A stretch of 42,348 bases of DNA, from NCBI GenBank assembly GCA_017477505.1, contig JAFUVQ010000039.1, forward strand, positions 1 through 42,348. Direction: 5' to 3'. Origin of the DNA: Eubacterium sp. Lineage in GTDB: Bacteria > Bacillota > Clostridia > Lachnospirales > Lachnospiraceae. The notes under the pieces are model-generated. The model worked only from the letters and a program-made list of their open reading frames with translations, was not told where the DNA came from and searched no databases. The position numbers and the translations under genes were made by a program. Of the stretch, positions 24,421-32,014 are shown in pieces (within the stretch, counting starts at the first letter, position 1; the number at the start of each line of letters is the position of its first letter).

Positions 24421-24449
24421 TTGACTAATGAGTTAACTTGTACTATTAT
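24421..24449 (+). promoter_or_regulatory. Promoter of the thiamin operon
   Basis: TTGACT (24421-24426), 17 nt spacer, TATTAT (24444-24449). The start site near 24456 lies about 45 nt before the TPP riboswitch core. Confidence 0.7.
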
Positions 24450-24499
24450 CTTCGTGTAACAGCGGCGCATGTCGCAAGCAACATGCTTTATCAATTTAA

Positions 24500-24583
24500 A
24501 AAGGGGAGCTGTTAAAATGGCTGAGAGGAGACTGTGAGTCTCGACCCGTAACCTGATTTGGATAATGCCAACGTAGGGATATG
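24500..24583 (+). promoter_or_regulatory. TPP riboswitch (THI element)
   Basis: The conserved TPP aptamer blocks are in order: GGGG near 24503, CTGAGA (24521-24526), ACCCGTAACCTGAT (24544-24557) and GCCAACGTAGGGA (24567-24579). Between CTGAGA and ACCC lies the variable P3 hairpin (GAGACTGTGAGTCTC region). TPP binding folds the aptamer and, with the terminator at 24602-24638, should stop transcription of the salvage genes when thiamin pyrophosphate is plentiful. Confidence 0.95.
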
Positions 24584-24601
24584 ATTTATTTGAGATTCTG
24601 T

Positions 24602-24638
24602 AGCAGATATGTCCATACCAGGCATATCTGCTTTTTTT
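24602..24638 (+). terminator. Riboswitch-controlled intrinsic terminator
   Basis: AGCAGATATG (24602-24611) pairs perfectly with CATATCTGCT (24623-24632) around an 11-nt loop and is followed by a run of Ts to 24638. It sits 19 nt after the TPP aptamer, so it is the expression platform of the riboswitch. Confidence 0.9.
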
Positions 24639-24640
24639 GT

Positions 24641-24667
24641 GTAACAGGAAACCTTGTTTCCTGTTAC
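24641..24667 (+). repeat. Perfect 12-bp hairpin just after the riboswitch terminator
   Basis: GTAACAGGAAAC (24641-24652) and GTTTCCTGTTAC (24656-24667) pair perfectly around a CTT loop. No T-run follows, so this is not a second terminator. It lies in the read-through leader of thiM, where it might protect the mRNA or interact with the platform. Confidence 0.7.
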
Positions 24668-24737
24668 ACAGAACTCTTCGGGGGAAGCTTGTTCCTTAGG
24701 TATGATGCCCAAAATAAAAAAGAAAAGAGGAATGCAA

Positions 24738-25559
24738 ATGTTAGGAGACTGTTTAGAAAATGTCAGAAAAAATGGACCGTTGGTTCATAACATCACAAAT
24801 TATGTGACTGTTAATGATGTGGCAAATGTGCTGCTTGCATGTGGGGGCAGCCCTATAATGTCAGATGAACCGGATGATGTAGAGGACATTACAACTATCT
24901 GCGGAGGTCTGAATATCAATATCGGAACTCTGAACAAGAGTTCTATAGAGGGAATGTTCAGAGCCGGAAGAAAGGCAAATGAATTGGGACACACGCTTCT
25001 TCTTGACCCGGTCGGAGCCGGTGCATCAAAGCTTCGTACGGATACTGCCGTCAGGCTTATGGATGAGCTGAAGTTTACATGTATCAGAGGAAACATTTCG
25101 GAGATCAAGACTCTTGCTCTTGGGAGCGGCACAACAAAGGGAGTTGACGCTGATGTTGCTGATGCAGTAACAGAGGAGACTCTTGACAGCGCTGTAAGAT
25201 TCGTGAAGGACTTCGCCAGGAAGGCTGATGCGGTCGTCGCTATAACAGGTGCTATCGACCTCGTAAGTGATGGTGACAAATGTTTCGTTATCAGAAACGG
25301 ACGCCCGGAGATGGGAAGAATAACCGGAACAGGATGCCAGTTATCTGCACTTACAACTGCATTTCTTGTTGCAAATCCGGACAACAGGGTTGAGGCTGCT
25401 GCAGCTGCCGTATGTACCATGGGGCTGGCAGGCGAGATCGGATGGTCACGTATGCAGGAAGGAGACGGCAATTCAACATACCGCAACCGTATAATCGATG
25501 CCATTTATAACATGGACAAAGAGACACTGGATAAGGGAGCTAAATATGAAATTAGATAA
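24738..25559 (+). CDS. thiM: Hydroxyethylthiazole kinase
   Basis: This 273-residue enzyme phosphorylates 4-methyl-5-(2-hydroxyethyl)thiazole with ATP, salvaging the thiazole half of thiamin. Diagnostic segments are PLVHNITNYVTVND near the start (17-30), LLDPVGAGASKLR (about 92-104) and GRITGTGCQLSALTTAF (about 194-210) with the family's GTGC catalytic motif. The ATG at 24738 is preferred over 24732 because AGAGG (24726-24730) is seven nt upstream of it. It is the first gene after the TPP riboswitch and overlaps thiE by 14 nt, so their translation is likely coupled. Confidence 0.95.
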   Translation: MLGDCLENVRKNGPLVHNITNYVTVNDVANVLLACGGSPIMSDEPDDVEDITTICGGLNINIGTLNKSSIEGMFRAGRKANELGHTLLLDPVGAGASKLRTDTAVRLMDELKFTCIRGNISEIKTLALGSGTTKGVDADVADAVTEETLDSAVRFVKDFARKADAVVAITGAIDLVSDGDKCFVIRNGRPEMGRITGTGCQLSALTTAFLVANPDNRVEAAAAAVCTMGLAGEIGWSRMQEGDGNSTYRNRIIDAIYNMDKETLDKGAKYEIR

Positions 25560-26193
25560 GAAGGATTTACTGTTATATGCGGTTACAGACCGCCACTGGC
25601 TGGGTGACAGAACTCTTTATGAGGTCGTAAAAGAAAGTCTGGATGGCGGGGCAACCTTTATACAGCTAAGAGAGAAGAACCTGGACACGGCTCATTTCCT
25701 TGAAGAAGCAAAAGAGCTTAAGAAGCTGTGTGCTGAGTATAAGGTTCCATTTGTAATAAATGATAATGTCGATATAGCTCTGCAGATTGATGCCGACGGG
25801 GTTCATGTCGGACAAAGCGATATGGAGGCAGGAGATGTTCGTGCCGTGTTCGGTCCGGATAAGATAATCGGTGTATCAGCACAAACGGTTGAACAGGCAA
25901 TTCTTGCGGAAAAGAGAGGAGCAGACTATCTGGGGGTAGGAGCCGTATTTCCTACCGGCTCCAAGGATGATGCCGATGATGTGTCCCATGAAACCCTGAA
26001 GGCTATCTGCCAGGCCGTAAGTATTCCGGTAATAGCGATAGGAGGAATAACAGTAGAAAATACACCATATCTTAAGGGAACCGGTATCTGCGGTATAGCA
26101 GTCATCAGTGCTATCTACGGACAGGAGAATATTCTTGAAGCTACAAAGAAGCTGAAGGATGTTACAAGTAGAATGGTGTATGAGGCAGATTAA
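25546..26193 (+). CDS. thiE: Thiamin-phosphate synthase
   Basis: This 215-residue TIM-barrel enzyme joins HMP pyrophosphate and thiazole phosphate to make thiamin monophosphate. Visible motifs are YAVTDRHWLG (8-17), IQLREKN (about 36-42), INDNVDIALQIDADGVHVGQSDM (about 69-91), VGAVFPTGSKDDA (about 131-143) and IPVIAIGGI (about 161-169). Length and motif order fit the family. AAGGGAG (25533-25539) precedes the ATG by six nt, and the ATG lies inside the last codons of thiM. Confidence 0.95.
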   Translation: MKLDKKDLLLYAVTDRHWLGDRTLYEVVKESLDGGATFIQLREKNLDTAHFLEEAKELKKLCAEYKVPFVINDNVDIALQIDADGVHVGQSDMEAGDVRAVFGPDKIIGVSAQTVEQAILAEKRGADYLGVGAVFPTGSKDDADDVSHETLKAICQAVSIPVIAIGGITVENTPYLKGTGICGIAVISAIYGQENILEATKKLKDVTSRMVYEAD

Positions 26194-26212
26194 AGATAAT
26201 TGAGGATTATGT

Positions 26213-26866
26213 ATGATAAAAGGAGTCATATTTGATATAGATGGAGTTGTTCTTGACTCTATGAGTATATGGAAGGATCTGGGGGCAAGGTACCTGATAA
26301 GTCAAGGGGTAAAGCCGGAAGAAGGACTTAATGAAATTCTTTTCTCGATGAGTATGGAACAGGGAGCTGAGTATGCGAAAGAGCATTATGGGCTTAATGA
26401 GTCGGTAGAAGAAATTCTGGATGGTATCCGCCTGATGATTCAGAGTTTTTATTTTGATGAAGTACAGGCTAAGCCCGGCGCGGAGCATCTCATGTCATTT
26501 ATGAAAGAAAACGGGATTAAGATCACGGCTGCTACTTCAAGCCCGCGCATTCATATAGAGAGAGCTCTTGAAAGAAACGGGCTTCTCGGGTTCTTTGAAA
26601 AAATCTTCACTACAAGCGAGATTGGAGTGAGTAAGCATTCGCCAGTCATTTACAATAAAGCAGCTGAATTTATGTGTCTGGATGTGGGCAGAGTTCTGGT
26701 TCTTGAGGACTCCTTATATGCTCTTAAGACTGCAAGCGATGCAGGATACAGAACAGTCGGAGTATACGATAAGGATGGCGAGACAGATCAGGACGGAGTC
26801 AGAGAGACTGGCGATTTATATATCAGGGATTTAAATGAATTGGTTGATCGTTGGGATGAACTATGA
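26213..26866 (+). CDS. HAD-superfamily phosphatase (beta-phosphoglucomutase-like subgroup)
   Basis: This 217-residue protein has the HAD motifs in order: DIDGVVLDS (8-16, nucleophile and acid Asp), a helical cap (about 17-85), TAATSSPR (about 103-110, motif II), a Lys in GVSKHSP (motif III) and VLVLEDSLYALKTASDAGY (about 162-180, motif IV). It sits between thiE and thiD in the riboswitch-controlled operon, so a phosphatase acting on thiamin monophosphate or HMP phosphate is plausible, although the family also includes sugar-phosphate mutases and phosphatases. GAGGA (26202-26206) is six nt before the ATG. Confidence 0.85.
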   Translation: MIKGVIFDIDGVVLDSMSIWKDLGARYLISQGVKPEEGLNEILFSMSMEQGAEYAKEHYGLNESVEEILDGIRLMIQSFYFDEVQAKPGAEHLMSFMKENGIKITAATSSPRIHIERALERNGLLGFFEKIFTTSEIGVSKHSPVIYNKAAEFMCLDVGRVLVLEDSLYALKTASDAGYRTVGVYDKDGETDQDGVRETGDLYIRDLNELVDRWDEL

Positions 26867-26885
26867 TTCATACTAATAAAATCAA

Positions 26886-26916
26886 GCGGCAGATCGGGGG
26901 CACCACTTTCTGTCGC
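26886..26916 (+). other. Hairpin between the HAD phosphatase gene and thiD
   Basis: GCGGCAGA (26886-26893) can pair with TCTGTCGC (26909-26916) with one G-U pair. There is no T-run, so it does not look like a terminator; it could affect mRNA processing or relative expression of the flanking genes. Confidence 0.35.
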
Positions 26917-26958
26917 GATATAAAAGATGCTGAATATTTATAGAAAGAAGGTAACGAG

Positions 26959-27762
26959 ATGAAAACAGCATTAACCATTGCTGGAAGTGATTCCAGTGGA
27001 GGCGCCGGTATACAGGCAGATTTAAAAACCATGACTGCAAATGGAGTCTATGGAATGAGTGCTATTACTGCACTTACTGCTCAGAATACTACCGGCGTGA
27101 CAGGAATAATGGAAGTAACACCGGAGTTTCTGGGAGAACAGTTGGATGCGGTATTTAGTGACATATTTCCTGATGCCATTAAGACAGGCATGGTTTCTTC
27201 AAGTGAACTGATACGTGTTATCGCCGACAAACTCACATTTTATAAAGCGGGCAATATTGTTGTAGACCCCGTAATGGTTGCAACAAGCGGAGCGAGACTG
27301 ATAAGCGATGATGCTATAGAAACACTGAAGGAGAGCCTGCTTCCCCTCGCTACAGTAATAACTCCAAATATTCCGGAGGCTGAAGTTCTATCCGGTATGA
27401 CCATAAAATCTGAAGATGATATGGTCGAAGCAGCACGGCTCATTTATAAAGAATTCGGATGTGCTGTGCTATGCAAAGGCGGACATCAGGTGAATGATGC
27501 AAATGATCTTCTGTATAGTGCGGAAGGCCCGATCTGGTTCAAGGGTAAAAGAATAGATAATCCTAATACTCATGGAACAGGATGCACTCTTTCGAGTGCT
27601 ATCGCCTCAAATCTGGCAAAAGGAAATACACTGGAAAATGCGGTAAAGGAAGCAAAGGATTATATATCCGGGGCGCTTGCGGCCATGCTGGACCTGGGTA
27701 AGGGAAGCGGTCCGCTGGCACACAACTATGTGTTTTTAAAGGAGAGTATCAGTAATGAGTAA
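26959..27762 (+). CDS. thiD: Hydroxymethylpyrimidine/phosphomethylpyrimidine kinase
   Basis: This 267-residue ribokinase-fold enzyme phosphorylates HMP twice to HMP pyrophosphate, the pyrimidine substrate of ThiE. Motifs are AGSDSSGGAGIQADLKT (8-24), the VDPVMVATSGARL block (about 103-115), PNIPEAEVLSG (about 135-145) and GTGCTLSSAIA (about 211-221) with the catalytic Cys loop. An AGAAGG site precedes the ATG. Its end overlaps the following methyltransferase gene by eight nt. With thiM, thiE and tenA it completes salvage of both halves of thiamin; thiC and thiazole-synthesis genes are not in the window. Confidence 0.95.
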   Translation: MKTALTIAGSDSSGGAGIQADLKTMTANGVYGMSAITALTAQNTTGVTGIMEVTPEFLGEQLDAVFSDIFPDAIKTGMVSSSELIRVIADKLTFYKAGNIVVDPVMVATSGARLISDDAIETLKESLLPLATVITPNIPEAEVLSGMTIKSEDDMVEAARLIYKEFGCAVLCKGGHQVNDANDLLYSAEGPIWFKGKRIDNPNTHGTGCTLSSAIASNLAKGNTLENAVKEAKDYISGALAAMLDLGKGSGPLAHNYVFLKESISNE

Positions 27763-28468
27763 TGATAAGAAACAGAAATTTGATGGATATGCAGACAAGT
27801 ATGATGAGTGGTTCATGGTAAATGATAATCTTTTTACCAGTGAACTGAGACTTTTCAAAAAAGCTTTAGGAGATATCAGCGATAAGAAACTGCTGTCAGT
27901 CGGCTGCGGAAGCGGACTTTTTGAAAGCTATATAGATTCATCGAATATTGAAGGAATAGAGCCATCAGAGGATATGGGAAAGATAGCTGAAAAGCGCGGA
28001 ATTAATATTATAAAGTACGGACTTATAGAAGATGTTGACCTCCCTGATGCAAAGTATGATATTATATATTTCAACGGAAGTTCAAGCTATATGGAGAATC
28101 TTACACCGGTTTACGAGAAGAGTCTTAGGGCTCTTAAGGATGGCGGAAAACTGATACTGCTGGATGTTCCGAAGGAGAGTGCATTTGGTTTCATGTATCT
28201 TCTCGGAAAGAGCCTTGGAACTTACGATCATGAATATCTGGAAGGCACTATGCCGGAACTTCCATACCCGCTTGCGCTTGCTTCGTCAGGCGTATGGCAT
28301 TCGACAGAAGAAAAGATAGGAGTTCTCAAAGAACTTGGAGTAAAGAACTTCTCATTTTATCAGACATTAGTAAAGAACCCGCTTTATACAAACGAGGAGC
28401 CGGAAGAGGTAATCGAGGGTTATAAGAGTGGTGGTTATGTAGCTATAATCGCCGAGAAACAGGCGTAA
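27755..28468 (+). CDS. Class I SAM-dependent methyltransferase in the thiamin operon
   Basis: This 237-residue protein has the Rossmann-type methyltransferase core: the opening YADKYDEWF (about 12-20), motif I LLSVGCGSGLFES (about 48-60), the acidic IEGIEPSEDM strand 2 (about 66-75) and DIIYFNGSS motif IV (about 103-111). The last third probably builds the substrate pocket. The substrate is unknown. It overlaps thiD by eight nt and precedes tenA by 32 nt, so it is controlled by the TPP riboswitch, which points to a thiamin-related or vitamin-linked substrate, but this is inference only. Confidence 0.85.
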   Translation: MSNDKKQKFDGYADKYDEWFMVNDNLFTSELRLFKKALGDISDKKLLSVGCGSGLFESYIDSSNIEGIEPSEDMGKIAEKRGINIIKYGLIEDVDLPDAKYDIIYFNGSSSYMENLTPVYEKSLRALKDGGKLILLDVPKESAFGFMYLLGKSLGTYDHEYLEGTMPELPYPLALASSGVWHSTEEKIGVLKELGVKNFSFYQTLVKNPLYTNEEPEEVIEGYKSGGYVAIIAEKQA

Positions 28469-28500
28469 CTGTTTTGCATTAGCTATCAGAGGATTATCAT

Positions 28501-29160
28501 ATGAAGCTGTCAGAAAAGCTTTTTCTAAGCACAAAGGAATTATGGGATCTTTCTACAGAGAAACCCTTTGTCATTGAAATGGCAAAGGGTACTTTAATTG
28601 ATCAGAAATTTCGAAACTATACACTGCAGGATTATTTATATCTTTTAGATTATGCGGAGATTTTGAGAAGTATGAAGGCACTCTCTGCGGATGCCGGATT
28701 GACGGAGTTTCTGGACAGGATAATATACGAGACCTTGCAGGAAACCGAGAGAGTACATCTTCCGAATATTAAGAAAATCGGCATTAAAGATGATGAGATA
28801 GTGCGAAGCAACGAGATAAAAGCCATTTCAGACTATGTGGCTTTTATGGGAAAATGTATCGATGAAGAAGGCCTCCCCGGAGGACTTACCGCACTTCTCC
28901 AATGTTCGTGGGTATATGCATATATAAGCGAAAATGTAATGCTTAAATATCCGGCTGAGGTGGCTTCGTCGAAATATAGATTCTGGTTTGAAGCTTATTC
29001 CTGCAAGAGTTATCTTGATGCAAATCAGATGTGGATTGATACCCTGGATAAGCAGCTGGACGGACTCGATGACAAGGAAACAGAAAGATTATGCCGGATA
29101 TTTAAACAGTGCGCTATCTATGAAAATGAGCTCTGGGATGCACTTTGGGATGTTATCTAA
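28501..29160 (+). CDS. tenA: TenA-family thiaminase II / aminopyrimidine aminohydrolase
   Basis: This 219-residue all-helical enzyme keeps the residues used by Bacillus subtilis TenA at almost the same numbers: D44 and Y47 (LQDYLYL), Y112, C135 (LLQCSW, nucleophile), Y139, and a late Glu (E208 in YENELW). It hydrolyses aminomethylpyrimidine from degraded thiamin to HMP, feeding ThiD, and can also cleave thiamin. Being last in the TPP-riboswitch operon with thiM, thiE and thiD fits salvage. Its TAA overlaps the TAG of the convergent ABC-F gene by four nt, which leaves no room for a separate terminator. Confidence 0.93.
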   Translation: MKLSEKLFLSTKELWDLSTEKPFVIEMAKGTLIDQKFRNYTLQDYLYLLDYAEILRSMKALSADAGLTEFLDRIIYETLQETERVHLPNIKKIGIKDDEIVRSNEIKAISDYVAFMGKCIDEEGLPGGLTALLQCSWVYAYISENVMLKYPAEVASSKYRFWFEAYSCKSYLDANQMWIDTLDKQLDGLDDKETERLCRIFKQCAIYENELWDALWDVI

Positions 29161-30245
29161 AACACCCTGGTTGTCCATTTGGTACAGTCCCAGACCTCTG
29201 TAGCTATATCCTCATAGAATTCCGGTTCGTGACAAACCATAAGAATACTGCCTTTGTATTCTTTTAAGGATCTGGACAATTCTTCTTTTGCATCAACGTC
29301 CAAATGGTTAGTAGGCTCGTCAAGCACAAGCAGGTTGGATTCTCTATTGATAAGCTTGCAGAGTCTGACCTTGGCCTGCTCGCCTCCGGAGAGCACCTTA
29401 CACATACTTTCTATATGTTTTGTTGTGAGGCCGCATTTTGCGAGAGCGGATCTTACTTCATACTGGGTAAATCCCGGGAATTCGTTCCATATCTCCTGAA
29501 GGCAGGTGGTTTCAATGTCAGCCGGCATTTCCTGCTGGAAATAACCTATCTCAAGATTATCTCCAAGCTCTACTGAACCGCTGATGGCCGGAATAAGTCC
29601 GAGAATACTCTTCAGAAGTGTGGTTTTTCCTATGCCGTTTGCGCCTGTAAGTACAATTCGGGAACCTCTTTCCATGGATATATTGAGTGGAGAAGAGAGA
29701 GGCTCTTCATAGCCTATGACGAGGTCAGTGGTTTCAAAAAGAATCTTTCCGGGTGTTTTACCGACTTTAAAATGAAACTCCGGTTTGGGTTTATCATAAA
29801 TCTTTTCGATAATTTCCATGTTGTCGAGTTTCTTCTGACGGGACATAGCCATGTTTCTGGTTGCTACCCTGGCTTTGTTTCGTGCAACAAAATCTTTAAG
29901 CTCTGCGATTTCCTGCTGCTGACGGTTATAAGCAGCCTCCCGCTGGGCTTTTTTCATTTCATATAAAGAATCGAAAGCGCTTGAAAGTACATCAAGTATT
30001 GTCATGCCTTCCTTTAATGCGGCATGCTGATCCAGATATCCTACCTTTACATTTTTGGCCCATTCTATCTTTCCTTCGTCCGGCTGGAGCTGCCCTGTAA
30101 TTATATTCATGAAGGTGGATTTACCTTCACCGTTCGCACCGATAAGTCCTATATGTTCTCCGGCCAAAAGCCTGAATGTTACATCTTCAAAAATAGCTCT
30201 GTCCCCGAACCCGTGAGTCAGGTGTTCAACATTTAATATACTCAA
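29157..30245 (-). CDS. ABC-F ATPase with an internal deletion in its first nucleotide-binding domain
   Basis: This 362-residue protein belongs to the YbiT-like ABC-F group, which is usually near 515-520 residues. The first domain keeps Walker A (GANGEGKST, 37-45) and the Q-loop area (VGYLDQH, 68-74), but at about residues 95-98 (SLYEMKKAQ) the sequence jumps to the interdomain linker (REAAYNRQQQEIAELKDFVARN). The ABC signature, Walker B, D-loop and switch His of domain 1, about 150 residues, are missing in frame. Domain 2 is intact (GANGIGKTT, LSGGEQAK, LLVLDEPTNHLD). ABC-F proteins act on ribosomes. The start is TTG at 30245-30243 with an AAAGGA site upstream. It may be a non-functional or altered protein. 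Confidence 0.85.
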   Translation of the reverse strand: MSILNVEHLTHGFGDRAIFEDVTFRLLAGEHIGLIGANGEGKSTFMNIITGQLQPDEGKIEWAKNVKVGYLDQHAALKEGMTILDVLSSAFDSLYEMKKAQREAAYNRQQQEIAELKDFVARNKARVATRNMAMSRQKKLDNMEIIEKIYDKPKPEFHFKVGKTPGKILFETTDLVIGYEEPLSSPLNISMERGSRIVLTGANGIGKTTLLKSILGLIPAISGSVELGDNLEIGYFQQEMPADIETTCLQEIWNEFPGFTQYEVRSALAKCGLTTKHIESMCKVLSGGEQAKVRLCKLINRESNLLVLDEPTNHLDVDAKEELSRSLKEYKGSILMVCHEPEFYEDIATEVWDCTKWTTRVF

Positions 30246-30345
30246 TTTCTTATATTCCTTTCATCGCTCCGGCCTGGATGCCGTTTCTTTTATCATTGTG
30301 TTTGAGTATATATTACATCATGCATGAATTCAACAAACTATATTC

Positions 30346-30397
30346 TTGACATTTTAATTTGACTGGTGGTAGTATAAAAGTGAGAGGAATCTCACTT
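30346..30397 (+). promoter_or_regulatory. Promoter and palindromic operator of the aldo/keto reductase-tetR operon
   Basis: TTGACA (30346-30351) is followed after 18 nt by TAGTAT (30370-30375). Directly downstream, covering the likely start site, AAGTGAGA (30378-30385) and TCTCACTT (30390-30397) form a perfect 8-bp inverted repeat with a GGAA spacer. Its placement is typical of a TetR-type operator, and a TetR gene lies in the same operon. Confidence 0.7.
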
Positions 30398-30426
30398 ATA
30401 TACTAAGTTGAAAGGAGAATGTATAA

Positions 30427-31365
30427 ATGGATATTTTAAAACCTGAAGCTGTAATAGGAACAAATGCGTGGGGGAGCGCTCTTTATGAAAAGGCAATGAG
30501 GGGAAGCTCAGTAGAGGATGATGTTTTAAAAGAAGCCATGAAGAAGGCACAGGAGAAGGATATTCCTATATATGATCTGGCACGCGATTATGGTTTAGGC
30601 AAAGCACAGAAAATGATTGGAGATTTTGGAACGGATGATATAATTATATCTGCCAAGTACACGCCGTTTACTCATTATAAACCAGGGTGTGTCAGAAAAT
30701 CTCTGATGAAGGATCTGGATGATTTTAAGAGAGATTATGTAGACATATACTGGTTGCATCTTCCTACAGATATCGAGGAACATTTAAATGAAATAATTGA
30801 GCTCTACAAAGAGGGAAAGATAAGATATATCGGTGTATCGAACTTTACACTTGCTGAATGTAAAAAATCAAAAGCGATTCTTGAAGCTGTGGGAATACCA
30901 CTTTATGGCGTTCAGAATCATTTCAGTATCATTTGCAGAGACTGGGAGAAGAATGGACTTCTGCAATGGTGTAAAGATAATAATATTTCATTCTGGGGAT
31001 GGGCAGTTCTCGAAGAGGGACTTTTGGTAGATCCCAGAATTCCGAAGAAATCTACTATGAAGTTTGCATTTAAGGGAAAAGTCAGAAAATTAACCGGACT
31101 GTATAAGGTTATGATAAAAGTTGCTGAGCGCCATGACATAAAGGTTCCGCAGGTTGCTATGGCATTTTGCGCTGCCAAGGGAGTTGTTCCGATGTGTGGT
31201 TGCAGAAAACCTGAACAGGTTGAGGAACTGGCAGAAGCATCACGTGTGGTGCTTACAAGTGGTGAGATTAAGAGACTTGAAGAAGCTGCTGACAGGGCGA
31301 ATGTAAGGATAATGGGTGCGGATATATTCAGGCCATTTGTACTTAAACCCAAAAAGAGTAAATGA
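30427..31365 (+). CDS. Aldo/keto reductase
   Basis: This 312-residue TIM-barrel oxidoreductase has the full AKR catalytic tetrad in place: D50 (IYDLARDYG), Y55, K77 (SAKYTP) and H111 (YWLHLP). The GKIRYIGVSNF segment (about 135-145) and the NADPH-binding C-terminal end (VPMCGCRKPEQVEEL) are present. It should reduce an aldehyde or ketone with NADPH; the substrate is unknown. An AAAGGAG site precedes the ATG. It is first in an operon with a TetR regulator and a membrane protein, behind a promoter with a palindrome, so it is probably induced by a ligand of that regulator. Confidence 0.88.
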   Translation: MDILKPEAVIGTNAWGSALYEKAMRGSSVEDDVLKEAMKKAQEKDIPIYDLARDYGLGKAQKMIGDFGTDDIIISAKYTPFTHYKPGCVRKSLMKDLDDFKRDYVDIYWLHLPTDIEEHLNEIIELYKEGKIRYIGVSNFTLAECKKSKAILEAVGIPLYGVQNHFSIICRDWEKNGLLQWCKDNNISFWGWAVLEEGLLVDPRIPKKSTMKFAFKGKVRKLTGLYKVMIKVAERHDIKVPQVAMAFCAAKGVVPMCGCRKPEQVEELAEASRVVLTSGEIKRLEEAADRANVRIMGADIFRPFVLKPKKSK

Positions 31366-31398
31366 TGTAAGTAATAATAAAAAATGCAGGGAAGTGTT

Positions 31399-31989
31399 AT
31401 GAAACAGAGGAGAACAGATAAAGAAATAGTTCAGTCGAGAGCAATAGAGACGAGAGAGAAGCTCTTAAAGTCTGCGCTTGAACTATATACGAAAAAAGGC
31501 TATCACAGTACTACAGTTGATGAAATAGCTAAGAATGCGGGACTGTCAACGGGAGTCGCCTATAGATATTTTAAAAATAAGAAGGATCTGCTTCTTGCGG
31601 CAATATCATATGGGTTTTCGATGATAAAAGACCTTGCCGGTGTTGAAGAAACTGATCTTTTTGGGACTGACCTGGATCATACACTCACTGCATTTGAAAG
31701 AATACATACAGAGTATTTCGCGTTTCACGAGGAGCTGGAAGGACTCAGGCACAGTGATAGTGATGTGGGAAGGCTTTATGATGAATTTACTAAAACAGCC
31801 ATAGAAAATGTATATGAAAAACTTCCGGAAGGTATTCGAAAAAAAACGGATTCGCTGGAAAATCTTTATATTGCAATCGGAATAATGGAAAACTACTGCC
31901 ATACATTTATGCATAAAAGATTAAGTGATAAACAGCTCAAGGTTATGAGGAAAAATGTTATTAAAACCGTTGAAGCTTTACTGCTTTGA
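31399..31989 (+). CDS. TetR/AcrR family transcriptional regulator
   Basis: This 196-residue regulator has the TetR N-terminal helix-turn-helix (about 15-62: LLKSALELYTKKGYHSTTVDEIAKNAGLSTG... YRYFKNKKDLL) and a helical ligand-binding region after it. ATG 31399 is preferred over 31384 because GGGAAG (31389-31394) precedes it. It lies 33 nt after the reductase gene, and the 8-bp palindrome at the operon start is a fitting operator, so autorepression relieved by a small molecule is likely. The ligand cannot be predicted. Confidence 0.87.
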   Translation: MKQRRTDKEIVQSRAIETREKLLKSALELYTKKGYHSTTVDEIAKNAGLSTGVAYRYFKNKKDLLLAAISYGFSMIKDLAGVEETDLFGTDLDHTLTAFERIHTEYFAFHEELEGLRHSDSDVGRLYDEFTKTAIENVYEKLPEGIRKKTDSLENLYIAIGIMENYCHTFMHKRLSDKQLKVMRKNVIKTVEALLL

Positions 31990-32014
31990 TGGCTAAGAGA
32001 AAAGGAGACCAGCT

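Noticed and set aside
24500-24667. A second riboswitch class in the thiM leader
   Set aside because: All conserved blocks are explained by one TPP aptamer and its terminator; the extra hairpin has no aptamer-like conserved loops.
24800-25504. A 234-codon open frame on the minus strand inside thiM
   Set aside because: It lies entirely antisense to a clearly conserved ThiM, is rich in Ser, Pro and Ala as shadow frames are, and has no ribosome binding site or recognisable domain.
30918-31352. A 144-codon frame antisense to the aldo/keto reductase
   Set aside because: It mirrors the reductase coding strand, which has a complete catalytic tetrad, and shows no domain or start signals of its own.
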